Below are positions 24,888 to 35,700 of a DNA stretch of 64,000 nt, in pieces. This DNA comes from Thinopyrum elongatum (lineage: Eukaryota > Streptophyta > Magnoliopsida > Poales > Poaceae): positions 212,681,888 to 212,745,887 of the forward strand of contig CM022301.1 of NCBI GenBank assembly GCA_011799875.1, given 5' to 3'. The notes beneath the pieces are model-generated. The model did not search any database and was not told the origin of the DNA. It saw only the letters and a program-made list of their open reading frames with translations. A program made the translations under genes and the position numbers. How positions within the stretch are numbered: the first letter of the stretch is position 1; each line of letters begins with the position of its first letter.

Positions 24888-25600
24888 ATGGTCCAAACGT
24901 GACAGTCCAATCAGAGACCCTTCGACGAAACTGTGTGCGATGCATTAATCGCAAACGGTGATGTAATAAAACCGTAATAAAATATACAAAACGTTTGCGA
25001 TGGCGGAGACATCAAACACGATTCAGATTAGAGTTGCATGTGCGATGCGTGGCATACGGTTCACTCCAATGAATTGTTTGCGATGAGGCAAAACAATAGA
25101 AACGGGCAGCCAGATCAAAGTGTGTGCGATATACGGCATACAGTTCACTCGGATGAACTATTTATGATTAGGCAACACAACATAAACGGTCAGCCAGATC
25201 AAAGGTGTGTGCGATATACGGCATACAGTTCACTCGGATGAACTGTTTGCGTTGAGCCAAGAGAAAAGAAACGGTTCAACTTAACAAGATTTGTATGGTA
25301 CGCGGCAAACATGTCTGTAATCAGAAATGTGTGCGAAGACCGATAATAACACAGACAATTGCTGCTAATAAGGCGTGCGTGTTGTGGGCAAACGCGTCCT
25401 GGTATACAATTGTCAGCGATTGATGAATTCATCACCGACGGTTTCCCTAGTATGTTCCATGTGCGATGTGATTGCATACAGAACAACAACATATATACTA
25501 ATAAGGACATGATTGCACAACCAAATTAAATATCCAATTACATAGGTGGCTAGTACACACATGACATTTGCACACACCAGAGTAAACTATTACATGCATA
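24888..25600. repeat. Left subterminal repeats of the CACTA element
   Basis: Repeats built on TGCGAT..GGCATAC..GTTCACTC..AAACGG. TGCGAT starts at 25041, 25125 and 25210 mark an 84-85 bp tandem unit, three copies. A variant of the block 25320-25440 recurs at 26825-26940. No genes. Confidence 0.75.
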
Positions 25601-25622
25601 ATTAACTAGGATAAACGATCAT

Positions 25623-26309
25623 CTACTTCTTCTTGTGACGCTTGCCGCCACTGCTCTGTTGGTGGCTCGATCCGGCCTCATCGATTACGGGAAGGAGGCA
25701 CTCCCTCATGTCAACGATCCGCATGTGCATCTCGTAGCATGTGTACATGTTCTTGGCCGCAAACTTGAGGTGAGGTTCATCCAGTTGCCGCATCCAGGTC
25801 CCGTGCCAGGATACGGGACGTGTTCTGTTGGCATCCTGCTTCATCTTTTCGTAGTAGGAGTTGATGATGGCCGAGGCGAGTTCAACCAGGGAGTCCTTCT
25901 TCGTACTGCCCTAGACCCTGTAGTGGTCACGGATTTCGACAAGGTTCTTGCAGGCCAAGCCCATAACCTTGAGCACTTTTACATCATCGGAGGTTTCCAC
26001 TGTAGCGAACTTGTAGTCGGTGCTGTTGACAAACCTGGCGAAATGGTCGCAAGGCTCTATGGCCATGCAGTAGTGGTAGATGAAGACATGATGACGCACG
26101 CACAACCGGGCGACGGCAACCTTCTTATCTTTGCCGGGATGACCGCCGGTGTACTGGAGGTCGATGCCGACCACCTTGTACTTGTCTCGAGCAAGCAACT
26201 ACTCCACGGTGTTGATGTAGTCCTCCACCACGGCTGGTTCGATGGTGTACACCACCGAGAGATCCGTCTCCCTCGTGTGGGTCTCCACTTTATGCTCGTC
26301 GAACTCCAT
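25623..26309 (-). pseudogene. RNase D/Werner-type 3'-5' exonuclease-like cargo gene
   Basis: A single frame of 229 codons starting MEFDEHK (26309) and ending in a Lys-rich tail (25623). It is interrupted only by TAG at 26199-26201 (codon 37) and 25911-25913 (codon 133); both sit where Trp (TGG) is plausible. After codon 37, KYKVVGIDLQYT matches exo motif I of DEDD exonucleases, followed by VAVARLCV, a FATVETSDDVKVL motif II-like stretch and NLVEI. The second acidic residue of motif I (Glu in the D-x-E pattern) is Gln, so catalysis was probably lost even before the stops. Similar proteins are common in Triticeae CACTA DNA. Expected role: nuclear nucleic-acid exonuclease or a decoy of one. Functional status: dead. 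Confidence 0.72.
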
Positions 26310-26589
26310 TGGAGCGCCACTAGATATGCTCTTTGTATGTGTCATTATGGGTGTGCTTGTTGTGTTGTGGGGCGCGATCGAAAGGTTGAAGAGACTAAGG
26401 TTATAATGGCCGCGAGAATTAATGGGGAAGCCGGACGGCTTGGAATATCGGCACGCCCGGATTGCAGTTCTATTTTGCAGCGCCGTAACTCCATCGTGTC
26501 GCACGTAACTGCATCGTGGCGACGTGCGCCGCACAACCGCATGCATATGGGGCCCTCAACGTGATCGTGCACTGGCCCCAACCGTTGGC

Positions 26590-26780
26590 AGAGCGCGCAG
26601 AGGGACGCAAGTAGAACGCTCCGCGGCTGCCTCAACGGCAAGCAAGCATATGTGTATAGTAGTTGAACACGCAGGGAAAAGCCATCCACAAGCCGAGCGC
26701 GCGGAGGGACGCGAGCAGAGCATGCCGTGGCGCCTAACGATGAGCAGAGCGCACCGAGGGACGCGAGCAGAGGCCGACAC
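26590..26780. repeat. Short GAGCGCGC-GAGGGACGC repeats
   Basis: Three imperfect copies of GAGCGCRCnGAGGGACGC at about 26599, 26695 and 26748, upstream (minus sense) of the exonuclease-like gene. Several overlapping frames on both strands come from this repeat and are not genes. Confidence 0.55.
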
Positions 26781-26809
26781 AGTGAGGTCAACGCAGACAA
26801 CGGACAAGG

Positions 26810-27304
26810 GTGCACCGGCTAATTGTGTGGGAAGATCGATAATAACAAAGACATTTCGTGCTAATAAGTTGTGTGTGTTCTTGGCAAACGATGCTTGCTG
26901 GTAAATTATTGTCTGCCATTCTTGAAATCATCATCGTCTAGTTCCTTATTTTAATCATTTGCCATGATTTGCTCAGTTTGCACAACATCTATGCTCTCTG
27001 TGTACGGAATAGTATTCTTTATGGTGAATAGTGTGCTCTGTTGGGCACACAAGTATATGGATCATAGCCTTGGGCGAGCAATGTGCCCGCACGCGTTGTG
27101 CTAGCTCGATGTTCCTTCTATGCTAAGTTTCCATTAATTGATGGTGTTTTATGAACACGCCACCGTTTCCCGCCATTTCCTCACTGGTTTCCCGCCGCCA
27201 CCCAGCAATATTGCGCATAAACCTAGGCAGCGCGCGACGCACCGAGGCAACAAGCGCAGCCTGTAGCACATCCACATTTTCCAAGCATGCCAACCCACTG
27301 AAGC
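26810..27304. other. Internal copy of the left subterminal block
   Basis: 26825-26940 repeats the order of 25320-25440 (GATCGATAATAACA, TGCTAATAAG, GGCAAACG, TTGTCTGCCATT). The rest up to 27304 holds nothing recognisable. Confidence 0.55.
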
Positions 27305-28043
27305 GTCGCCTCTGCCATCAACCTCCTCGACGAGGAAAACAAGAAGGTGACATGACCCGTCAAGGCTGAGGCGCTCCCCGGCAACACGGTGGATGACATC
27401 GTGCTGCGCGTCATCACTAGGGTTGAGCAGACCATTGGCGCATGGTGCTTCAGTGCCGCGAATCAAGATAGGCATGTCAGTGCCGAGAGGCTGCAGCTCG
27501 CAGCACAACATGATCGATGGTGCGCCACAGAGCAAGCTAGGCGCGTCCACGCTGATAGGCTGCGGCTCACCGCACAGCAAGACCATTGGAGCGTCGCAGA
27601 GTGAGAGGCACGCCGCACAACAAGAGCGGATCCATCGGCGCTTGCCTGCTATCGACAGGGTGTCGCAGCTGGGTACACGTCCCGTCAGTACCCCCATTCC
27701 TCGCCAGGAGTAGGCAGAGGCCGTCTGCGCCATACTTGCACCAGAGGCCGGCCGTGCCGTACTTGCACCGGACGCCCGCCGCGCCGTTTGCATGGGTCGA
27801 GCCGTTCGCCTTGTCCGCGGCCCGCTTGATGCCAACGCGCTGGTCGCTAGGCTCGACCGCCTCCTTGGCCCAGGTGTCCACCTGGGCGCAGTAGAGGAAC
27901 ATGGCCATCGCATCCTCGAGCTAGTGATCTTCGATGAAATAGCCAACTTGGAACTCGAGATCACGCTCCAGATGTACCGCGAGAGTGTCGACCGCTTGGA
28001 CGAACACCTGCATGAGTTTAAGCAGAGCCAAGAGCTACCATAG
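27305..28043 (+). pseudogene. Unknown coiled-coil cargo gene of the CACTA element
   Basis: Not recognised. The upstream frame has INLLDEENKKV, a TGA at 27353-27355, then VDDIVLRVITRVEQTIGAWC and repeats of the type RLQLAAQHDRW / RLRLTAQQDHW. Near 27600 the reading moves by one base to a frame with a TAG at 27711-27713. That frame continues to 28043 with DANALVARLDRLLGPGV, ELEITLQMYRESVDRLDEH and a stop after QSQELP. Heptad-like Leu/Arg/Gln spacing suggests a helical coiled coil. Two stops and one shift make it inactive. No function is proposed. Confidence 0.55.
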
Positions 28044-28430
28044 GCAAGAGCTGCTGGTCATGGACGCGTTTTATTTTGTTAAGTCATTTCCACATGGATC
28101 GCTATGTATTCACAACAATCATAATATTGCTCTGTTTATTTGCTTTGTTTCAATGTGTGTACTCTGTTTTTCCGTTCTTATATGTTCTGTTTCAATGTGT
28201 GTGTATATGCTTTCCATTCTGTATACGTGGATGATAACAACTAGATACAAATTAGTATTATGAAAACAAATAGAAAAATATAATTCATAATGTATATTAA
28301 TTGTTCATTAGTTCATCACAGAATATATATAATATCATCACATATACGTGATGATACTTAACTACTATGTACAATGCATAAATTTGAAAATGAACAATAC
28401 TAAAACTAATAATCCCTCCTGGGGCAGTAT
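28044..28430. other. AT-rich spacer in the CACTA element
   Basis: T-rich then A-rich non-coding DNA. TGTTTCAATGTGTGT occurs twice. Nothing else is recognised. Confidence 0.5.
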
Positions 28431-28431
28431 T

Positions 28432-29015
28432 CCGGCAGCCCCTTGCCATTAGCTCCCTGGTGCGCGGCGTCTTCCCAGCGCGGAGGCAGTACTCTGCCTC
28501 CTCCGCCTCGCACCGCTTGATGTACCGATCTGCCTCTTGCTGGCGGACGAGCGCGAACGATCATGCCATTTAGTTGGGCACCCACCGGAGCTCCTCGTCG
28601 GTGGCACGCTGGAGCTTATCGGCCCACCTCCACACAGTGATGAGGGGCCTAGTGCCTTTGACCTTCCTCGCGAAGTACCCGTCTTTGTGCACCTCCTCCG
28701 CACGACGACGCGCCCGCCCCCAAAGCTCCACCGCCTTCTTTTTTCAGGTGGCCTCACGGGCTTCATAGGCCGCCGGTACCTGGCTTCCTCCTCCGCCATC
28801 TCCTTCTTGAACGCCACTTGACTGCTTTCTCAGCCAGCGGCAGCGACTTCCACAAACAAAGATTGTACTGGCCCCCAAACCACTTCAAAGTTGGGGGGGT
28901 CCGGCGCAACCTCATCCGGCGGCCCGTAGGGGTCCTCCTCGTCGCTGCTCTTCGACTGAACGTCCTTGGGGGGCAGCGCCTCCTCGTCAGCGCGTGGGCA
29001 GATCGGCGGCGCCAT
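28432..29015 (-). pseudogene. Unknown cargo gene of the CACTA element (acidic N-terminus, Trp-rich C-terminus)
   Basis: Not recognised. It starts MAPPICPRADEEA at 29015 with an acidic, Pro-rich N-terminus (SSDEEDPYGPPDE). A TGA near 28830 interrupts this frame, which continues with KKEMAEEEARYRR. Near 28770 the reading must move by one base to a frame with YEAREAT, KAVELWGRARRRAEEVHKDGYFARKV, TVWRWADKLQRATDEELRWVP and QQEADRYIKRCEAEEAEYC. Stops in this part (TGA, TAA, TGA) include two that fit Trp to stop. The many Trp and basic residues look like a DNA-binding or coiled-coil protein, but this is only an impression. Confidence 0.5.
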
Positions 29016-29390
29016 GGCAGAGATTTATAAGAGGAGGGGAGGGCGAGGAGAGGGTGTAGAATGAGAATGCAGGCGGGACAACATGAGTAGGGTAGTATTT
29101 ATTGGCGGCTAGAATCTAGATCGACGGGAACAGTACACACGCCGGTCGCCGGAATTTACGAGTACTGTAGTTTGAATTGCACACAATTCCCGCAGCAAAA
29201 GTCATGTGTGAATTTAATCGCTGACGGTTTACAATACAGAACCATGTCTGATTAATAACCCGCGCCACTCACCTTCCAAACCTCGAGGTGCAAAATAGAG
29301 TGCCAATCGTGTGGGGCCCAGTTGTCTTGCCAGATATTTACATTTTCTTTACTCATGTAAGGCATGAATGCTTTTTTTGTGTTACCATGA
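29016..29390. other. Spacer with subterminal-like motifs
   Basis: 29160-29240 contains CACACAATTCCCG, CATGTGTGAATTTAATCGC and GACGGTTTAC, resembling the terminal repeats. It lies upstream of the minus-strand gene. No coding. Confidence 0.45.
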
Positions 29391-31101
29391 CACTCGATGC
29401 TTGTGTCCAAGCCGTGACACCAATATGTTTGAAAATTCCTTCCAATTTACTACACATGACGTTAACTCGCACACAAGTTTGCAAATATGATTTTTCAAAC
29501 CGTTATGGTTAGCTGTTGCATGTACATGTAGTTTAAATTTAAATTACGGTCATTATATGGCTAGAAAATCACTTAAATATCTTAAAAAGGTCAAATGAAC
29601 CCTTATAATTTCCAAATTTCAATATTACAGTTGTATTAGTGCATGTTAACGATAGTAAAAGTTTGAAGGCCATAAGAGGAAGCTATCGTCGATTCGTCAT
29701 CAAACATGAATTGTTCCCTCCCGGAACCACGAGCCTTCTAGTGAGTTGCTCCGGTTTGTGAGGGGTGTGCGTCTAAACTTTCGTCAAACAGGCCGATTTT
29801 TTCACCACAGCATCTTGGTGTCATGCCATTTCGTCACGCAAGGTTTCATGTATTTCTGATCATTTTTGAATTTTTTGTAATTTAAATGCCATGGCACTCG
29901 ATGCTTGTGTCCAAGCCGTGACACCAATATGTTTGAAAATTCCTTCCAATTTACCGCACATGACATTAATTAACTCGCACACAAGTACACAAATATGAAT
30001 TTTCAAACCGTTATGGTTAGCTGTTGCATGTACATTTAGCTCAAATTTGAATTACGGTCATAATATGGCTAGAAAATCACTTAAATGTCTTAAAAAGGTC
30101 AAATGACCCCTGAAAATTTCCAAATTTTAACATTACAGTTGTATTAGTGCATGTTAATGGCAGAAAAAGTTTGTAGGCCATAAGAGGAAGCTATCGTCGG
30201 TTCGCCATCAAACATGTATTGTTCTCTCTCGGAACCACGAGCCTTCTAATGAGTTTGCTTCGGTTTGTGAGGGGTGTGTGTCCAAACTTCCGTCAAACAG
30301 GCCGATTTTTTCACCACATCATCTTGGTGCAATGCCATTTTGTCAAGCAAGGTTTCTTGTATTTTTGATCATTTTTTACTTTTTTGGAACTTAAATGCCA
30401 TGGCACTCGATGCTTGTGTCCAAGCCGTGACACCAATATGTTTGAAAATTCCTTCCAATTTACTGCACATGACATTAACTCACACATAAGTAAATAAATA
30501 TGATTTCTCAAACTGTTATGGTTAGCTGTTGCATGTACATGTAGTTCAAATTTAAATTACGGTCATTATATGGCTAGAAAATCACTTAAATGTCTTAAAA
30601 AGGTCAAATGACCCCTGAAAATTTCCAAATTTGAACATGACAGTTGTATTAGTGCATGTTAACGGTAGAAAAAGTTTGAAGACCATAAGAGGAAGCTATC
30701 GCCGGTTCGTCGTCAAACATGCATTGTTCCCTCTAGAAACCACGAGCCTTCTAGTGAGTTTGCTCCGGTTTGTGAGGGGTGTATGTCCAAACTTTCGCCA
30801 AACAGGGCAATTTTTTTACCACAACATCTTGGTGCCATGCCATTACATCAAGCAAGGTTTCATGTATTTTTGATCATTTTTGATTTTTTTTGGAATTTAA
30901 ATGCCATAGCACTCGGTGCTTATGTCCAAGCCGTGACACCAATATGTTTGAAAATTCCTTCCAATTTACTGCACATGGAATTAACTCGCACACAAGTACA
31001 CAAATATGATTTTCAAACCGTTATGGTCAGCTGTTGCATGTATATGTAGTTCAAATTTGGATTACGGTCATTAAATGGCTATAAAATCACTTAAATGTCT
31101 T
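29391..31101. repeat. ~505-bp tandem repeat array inside the CACTA element
   Basis: The unit starts at CACTCGATGCTTGTGTCC (29391, 29895, 30404, 30910), so periods are 504, 509 and 506 bp. The fourth copy is cut at 31101 by a LINE and resumes at 32601 to about 32675. Shared blocks include CCGTGACACCAATATGTTTG, GGCTAGAAAATCACTTAAAT and AAGAGGAAGCTATCG. Copies differ by substitutions and small indels. The short frames recurring in each unit are not conserved as proteins. Confidence 0.88.
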
Positions 31102-32586
31102 TTTTTCGAGAGTACGCCAAAGGCGTACCATATTTTTATAGAAGGCAGAAGACAATTACAAGAGACTACAACTCGTTGCGACAACAAGTGGAGTACCAAC
31201 ACCACACCGAGCTAATCTGAAGAGAAGCCTCCGCACACATTACAAACACAATGCAAAGGAACTTGTCCTGAAGAGCAACAAGGCCGCGTCTCGACCTACA
31301 CCGATCTTCTCGAAGAGTAGCAGCTTTAACCGGACTTCCCTTGCCGATGCACCAATCACCCTTGATTGCCGAAAGGAGATGGCGAGTGGGTGGAGGGACT
31401 CGGTTGGCCCCGCGAAAGCCACCGTCTTGGACTCACCGGCGTTGACGTACATTGCGCCCAAGAACCTCTACTCAGACGACCGACACGCACCGGAGGACCG
31501 CAGCACCGAACAAGCCATGTCTCCATCCACGATGCTCCCAACTGAGAAACGGTGCCAAAATGCCGCCATCGCTGGTCCAAGACCTAGGCTTTCTCCCGGA
31601 GACCACAACCAAGCAAGAGGGAGAGATGCCGACAACACTTAAGCGACGCCTCCAAGGAGAAGAACGACGCCCACAAGCGCCGCCGCCGCCAACACCGACC
31701 GAAGACGGGCATGATTTTCATCCGTAGAGTCAGCCACCTCCCACCCCTTGCGAAGAATTGAGGCCATCGTCAGTGTTGGAACAAACCGCCGCGGCCGCAG
31801 CACCTCGCCATCGTGATCAAAGTGCACTGAACACCAACACCCTACACGCCGAGGACACACAGTCCAGCTTCCACCCCCCGCACGGCCGGGGACAACAACT
31901 CCAGCTTACCAACCACAACCAGCACAGCCACGATCCACCGACGCCGCAAGCAGCGGCTGCCAAACCACCTCCTGGTTGACAACCTTGCAGTGGACAGAGC
32001 CCTGAGACCCACGGAAGGGGAGCCACCTCGCGCGCGCACCACCACACATGCTCCCCGCAGCAGCCGCTGACCCGTGCCCGAGCGCCCCAGAATTAGTCAG
32101 CGCCGCCACCACCCACCTGCAAATCCTCACCGGGGTCAACAGGGGCAGACCGCACCCGCCGGCCGACGCGGCAGATCCCGGCTGCCGCTCGCGCGGCCAC
32201 TCCTGGCCCAGATCCGCCGCCTCCCAGGCCGAGGCGCACCTCCCCTCCGACCTCCATCCAGCGGCTCCCGGCAGGTCGCCATGCACTAGCACCCCCGCAT
32301 CGAACCCACGACCTTGCACCACCACTCCGTACGCACCTCGACACGCGCCGCCTCACCAGAGAAGACCACCATGCCGCCCACTTGACGCCTCTCCCCCACG
32401 CGAGGGAGGCCCGTCGGAGCGCGCCGAACTCACCCGCCGCCTTCGATAGCCGGGCGCCGCCACCGCTACCGGCGGCGGCGGCGGCCAGGGGAGCAGGGGA
32501 GGAGGGCTCGGGGGGCTAGGGTTTTCACCTCCAGAGCCGCCCGCGCGAGCGGCTCGGGAGGGAGTGGGAGTTTTGGTTTTGGTCTC
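31102..32586 (-). mobile_element. Short non-autonomous LINE-type retroposon
   Basis: Flanked by a 14-bp duplication CACTTAAATGTCTT (31088-31101, 32587-32600). A T-run on the left means a poly-A tail on the minus strand. A perfect stem-loop GTACGCC-AAA-GGCGTAC (31112-31128) sits next to the tail, as in grass LINE 3' ends. The right end is GC-rich with CCCTCCCGAGCC-type sequence, as in LINE 5' UTRs. No reverse transcriptase frame is present in ~1.5 kb, so it was mobilised in trans. Frames on both strands are GC-rich artefacts. Confidence 0.82.
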
Positions 32587-32600
32587 CACTTAAATGTCTT

Positions 32601-32907
32601 AAAAAGGTCAAATGAACACTTATAATTTCGAAATTTTAACATGACAATTGTATTAGTATATTTTAACGGTACAAAATTTTCTCATATATTTAAAACACCA
32701 TCTGTTGCCACTATACTCCAAATTCGTCTTTCACGGCTAATACAAAAAATCAGCAACATCACACACATTTTGTTGTAGGAACCGTTTGCGATGAAAATTC
32801 ATGGGTCTATTTAAGTCTTTCTTCATAAGCTTCACCAGCTTCGTCTGCTCTAGTGCTGGTCACCTCCGAATCCACGAATCCCTGATCCCCATTTCTCAAC
32901 CCCCTTC
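32601..32907 (+). promoter_or_regulatory. End of the array and promoter-like region
   Basis: The array remainder ends near 32675. A subterminal-type motif ACCGTTTGCGATGAAA (32781-32796) and a TATA-like CTATTTAAGT (32808-32817) lie about 90-125 bp before the next plus-strand gene. Confidence 0.45.
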
Positions 32908-33586
32908 TTGCAAAGAATGACACTGTGGAGACGCTTCGTGAGGGCCCGAACAATGGCCGCATCCTCCCCGAGCGCCGCCACCTGCGCTGAGAGCGCGGCC
33001 GCATCCGCATTGAGCGCGACCGCATCCACCGAGAGGCCGTCTGCGGCAGCCGACAGGGTTGCTGTAGCAGCCAAGACGGCTGCAGCTGCTGCTGCGACAG
33101 TGGCTGCAAACGCCGAGAGCGCTCGAGCAGCCGTCCGTGCCGCCGATGTCGGCCTGGCCCGGGTCGAGGCCATCCACGCCAAGATTGAGGACGCCCCACG
33201 CCAAGATATTTCAGGCCTCCTCGGAATCCAGCATGCAACCCATGTTCGAAAAGGCGGCGGAGGCCATGGAGCACCTGCTTCCTCATGAAATCGCTGAGCG
33301 GGAGCTAGAGATGCAGGAGGTGGCGGACATCGAGGAGCGCCGGGAGGAGGAGTTGCGTGTGGCTGAGGAGAATGTAGAGAAGAGCATGTCCGTCGAGGAA
33401 CCGATGATGGAGTACCAACGTGAGCTCTGACGTAGCCACTACTACGAGTACTACAACCTTGAGGGCGGCGCCGAGGACGAGAACAACGACGCGGTCGACT
33501 TCAGCCTGGGGGACGCAGAGTCCACCAACGGCAGCATGTCGCCGGGACAAGTCATCGACGTCTCATCTTACACCGGCGAGGCATAG
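32908..33586 (+). pseudogene. Ala-rich/coiled-coil cargo gene of the CACTA element
   Basis: Not recognised by family. It starts MQRMTLWRRFVRARTMA. An Ala/Ser heptad-like region (about residues 20-95) ends in DVGLARVEAIHAKIED. Between about 33185 and 33215 the frame must shift. The next frame reads MQPMFEKAAEAMEHLLPHE, ERELEMQEVADIEERREEEL and a Glu-rich coiled coil. TGA 33428-33430 interrupts, then an acidic tail (NLEGGAEDENNDAVDF, GQVIDVSSYTGEA) runs to TAG at 33584-33586. Long coiled coils suggest oligomerisation. Inactive here. Confidence 0.55.
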
Positions 33587-34105
33587 GGCGGCGCATCGGT
33601 GGCTTTGTTAAAATTATGCGTACTTAGCCATTGTTTATAATGCTGGTCTTTTGTTAGAGCAATGTTTAGGCCAACTGGCTCTGTTTAATTACTAAAATTG
33701 CTTGATTCAGTAAGTGTGGTCTGTGTGCTGTACTGCTGTAGGCTCTTTTGTGTACCCAAATTAGCAAGCAATGTAAATTATGCAATGACGTGGATGAGCA
33801 CAGTACCCAGGGAAATTTCCACCAAATTTTGAATGATCAAACTCATTGCATGCGCGTAAAGCAGAAGAATCGTTTGTGATGCTCACATTTGTTCAAAGTG
33901 AGTGGTGTCCGGCGGCACCGCACGCAAAGTTTCCCTCCACCTTTTGAAATTTCTGGCCTACCGCCAAATATCTAACTCTTCCACCCTCCCCACCCCCTTT
34001 TCTCCCCGACCACAAGTCACATTTCCCCTGTTTCCCCTTCCTTCCTTCCCAAGCTATAGTCGCTTCCTCGCTCTCGCTGTCTCGCATCCGACCGCCGAGG
34101 GCGCC

Positions 34106-35493
34106 ATGGTCTTCTTCAATGACCTCTCCAGCGGTTCCTCCTATGATGACGACTCTTTCACCAGCCGGGTATGCCTCTCTCCTCTCTCTCAGGTTATGAG
34201 TTGGAATAAAGGATTTTAACCCGGTGGCTGATTTGAGTTATTTCTTCCTTTTGTAGCTCCCTAGGACCATCACTTGCAACGAATGGAGCGGGGTGGCTGA
34301 AGATCTGCCTGCTCGTTGTCACCATCAATCTCCATGCGTGAAGCTAGTTGCGTTTGAATCTGTGGACAGTGGGAGGAAGTTTCTGGCATGTGCAGAGAAG
34401 GTTAGCCCCACTTTCGTTGTTACAAATCATTTGTTAGATGTGATTCAGACACTGTCATTATGCTATGTTATTCTGGATGTGATTAAGACAGTGTCATAGT
34501 TTCTATCTAGTATCTAAAAATGTTGCCATCTCATCAGCGGTGCCCTGAGAAAACTATTTGGCACCGCTCCAGCGGTTTGTGCAGCCAACTTTGCTCCACA
34601 CATCCAAACTGCCAAGCAGTAAAATATTAAAACTTTATGGCACGAAGGAACTGGGCATCGCAACAACTAGGTGCTCCGGAGTCCGGTTCCCTGAATTTTT
34701 CATCTGCCATCGGCTCGGCAGTGCAGCGCACCGGTGCCAAATGTAGCAACAGTTGTTTTGACACTGGTTTTGGCATACATAGTGGATGACCTTAGTGCTA
34801 TTAGTTCCATATTACTAAATTTGTGCATGTACACATCTGTTAGTATCAATTTGATGTCATTCAAACATTGTCGCTATGCTGTTGCAATTATATCCAGCTT
34901 CCTCATAAAATGTTCAATTTGTTATTTATAGTACATGACTAAGAACTTGTAGTGTTGTCGCAGTTAATTATAGCTTGTGATGTTTCTGAATTTGGTTGTT
35001 GTCTCAGTAGCAATTAATTCATTTGCACATTGATCTTTTTGAGAAGATATGTCATAATTAACGTGTTTCTTCAGTTTTTCAAAATATGCGTGTGGTGATT
35101 TTTTTATGTTTCTAGAAACCCATTTCCCCTACAATTGTTACTGCTTTAGTTTTAAATATTATAGAATGAATGGAAGTGTTCTTACCTGGAGTGGGTCGAT
35201 CAAGAGTGGCCACAGTCTTCGAAGATGTGCCTAGCAAAGCTCTGGAGCATGTATGAGGAAGAGAACAGAGATAGGCTTAGAGAAAGTGTTGTCAACGCTG
35301 AAGAATATTTCAAGATGCGGGAAAAAAGAGGAAAATGGAGAATGAGTTCAGATTTTTTAAATTAGACTTTGCTAAGATGGTGTTGGCGAAGGAGGAGGCA
35401 CTTTCCCAGTTGGTCAGTGCAAAACAGGTTCTTACTGAACTGAAAGCAGAGGTGAAGAAGACGAATCTGGCTGTTCATGCATCAGTCGATTAG
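34106..35493 (+). pseudogene. GRF zinc-finger cargo gene of the CACTA element (3 exons, 1-base frameshift)
   Basis: Exon 1 34106-34168 (MVFFNDLSSGSSYDDD..), exon 2 34257-34400, exon 3 from 35165. The introns 34169-34256 and 34401-35164 both have GT..AG, and phases agree. Residues 43-85 (across the exon 2/3 junction) form a GRF zinc finger: Cys, then SGRKFLACAEK, WKCSYLEWVDQEW. GRF fingers bind single-stranded nucleic acid in repair proteins. In exon 3 the A-run at 35322-35327 appears one base short. As read, the protein stops at 35363-35365 (135 residues). With the other frame, a Lys/Glu-rich coiled-coil tail continues to TAG 35491-35493. A sequencing error in the A-run would mean the gene is intact. 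Confidence 0.72.
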
Positions 35494-35700
35494 GGAAATG
35501 AATATATTATTCTAATATTGTGCTTATGAAGATGAACTAGCTATATGATATATTGTGTTGTTTTCATGTAGCTATCATACTGTTATGTTAAAATATATTT
35601 ATGTGCTTGCTATGAAATTGGCAAACAGCTGTTCCATATGAAATATGAATTTGCGTAATACTGAAATTACTAATTGTAAAACAAATAAACCTGCTAAATG
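35494..35700. other. 3' flank of the GRF cargo gene
   Basis: AT-rich, no coding. Leads into the right subterminal repeats. Confidence 0.4.

Noticed and set aside
25635..26564. 309-codon plus-strand open frame
   Set aside because: It is the reverse of the exonuclease-like gene on the minus strand; only that strand shows a protein family.
32048..32449. 133-codon open frame and others in 31900-32600
   Set aside because: GC-rich 5' region of a short LINE, open in several frames, no domain.
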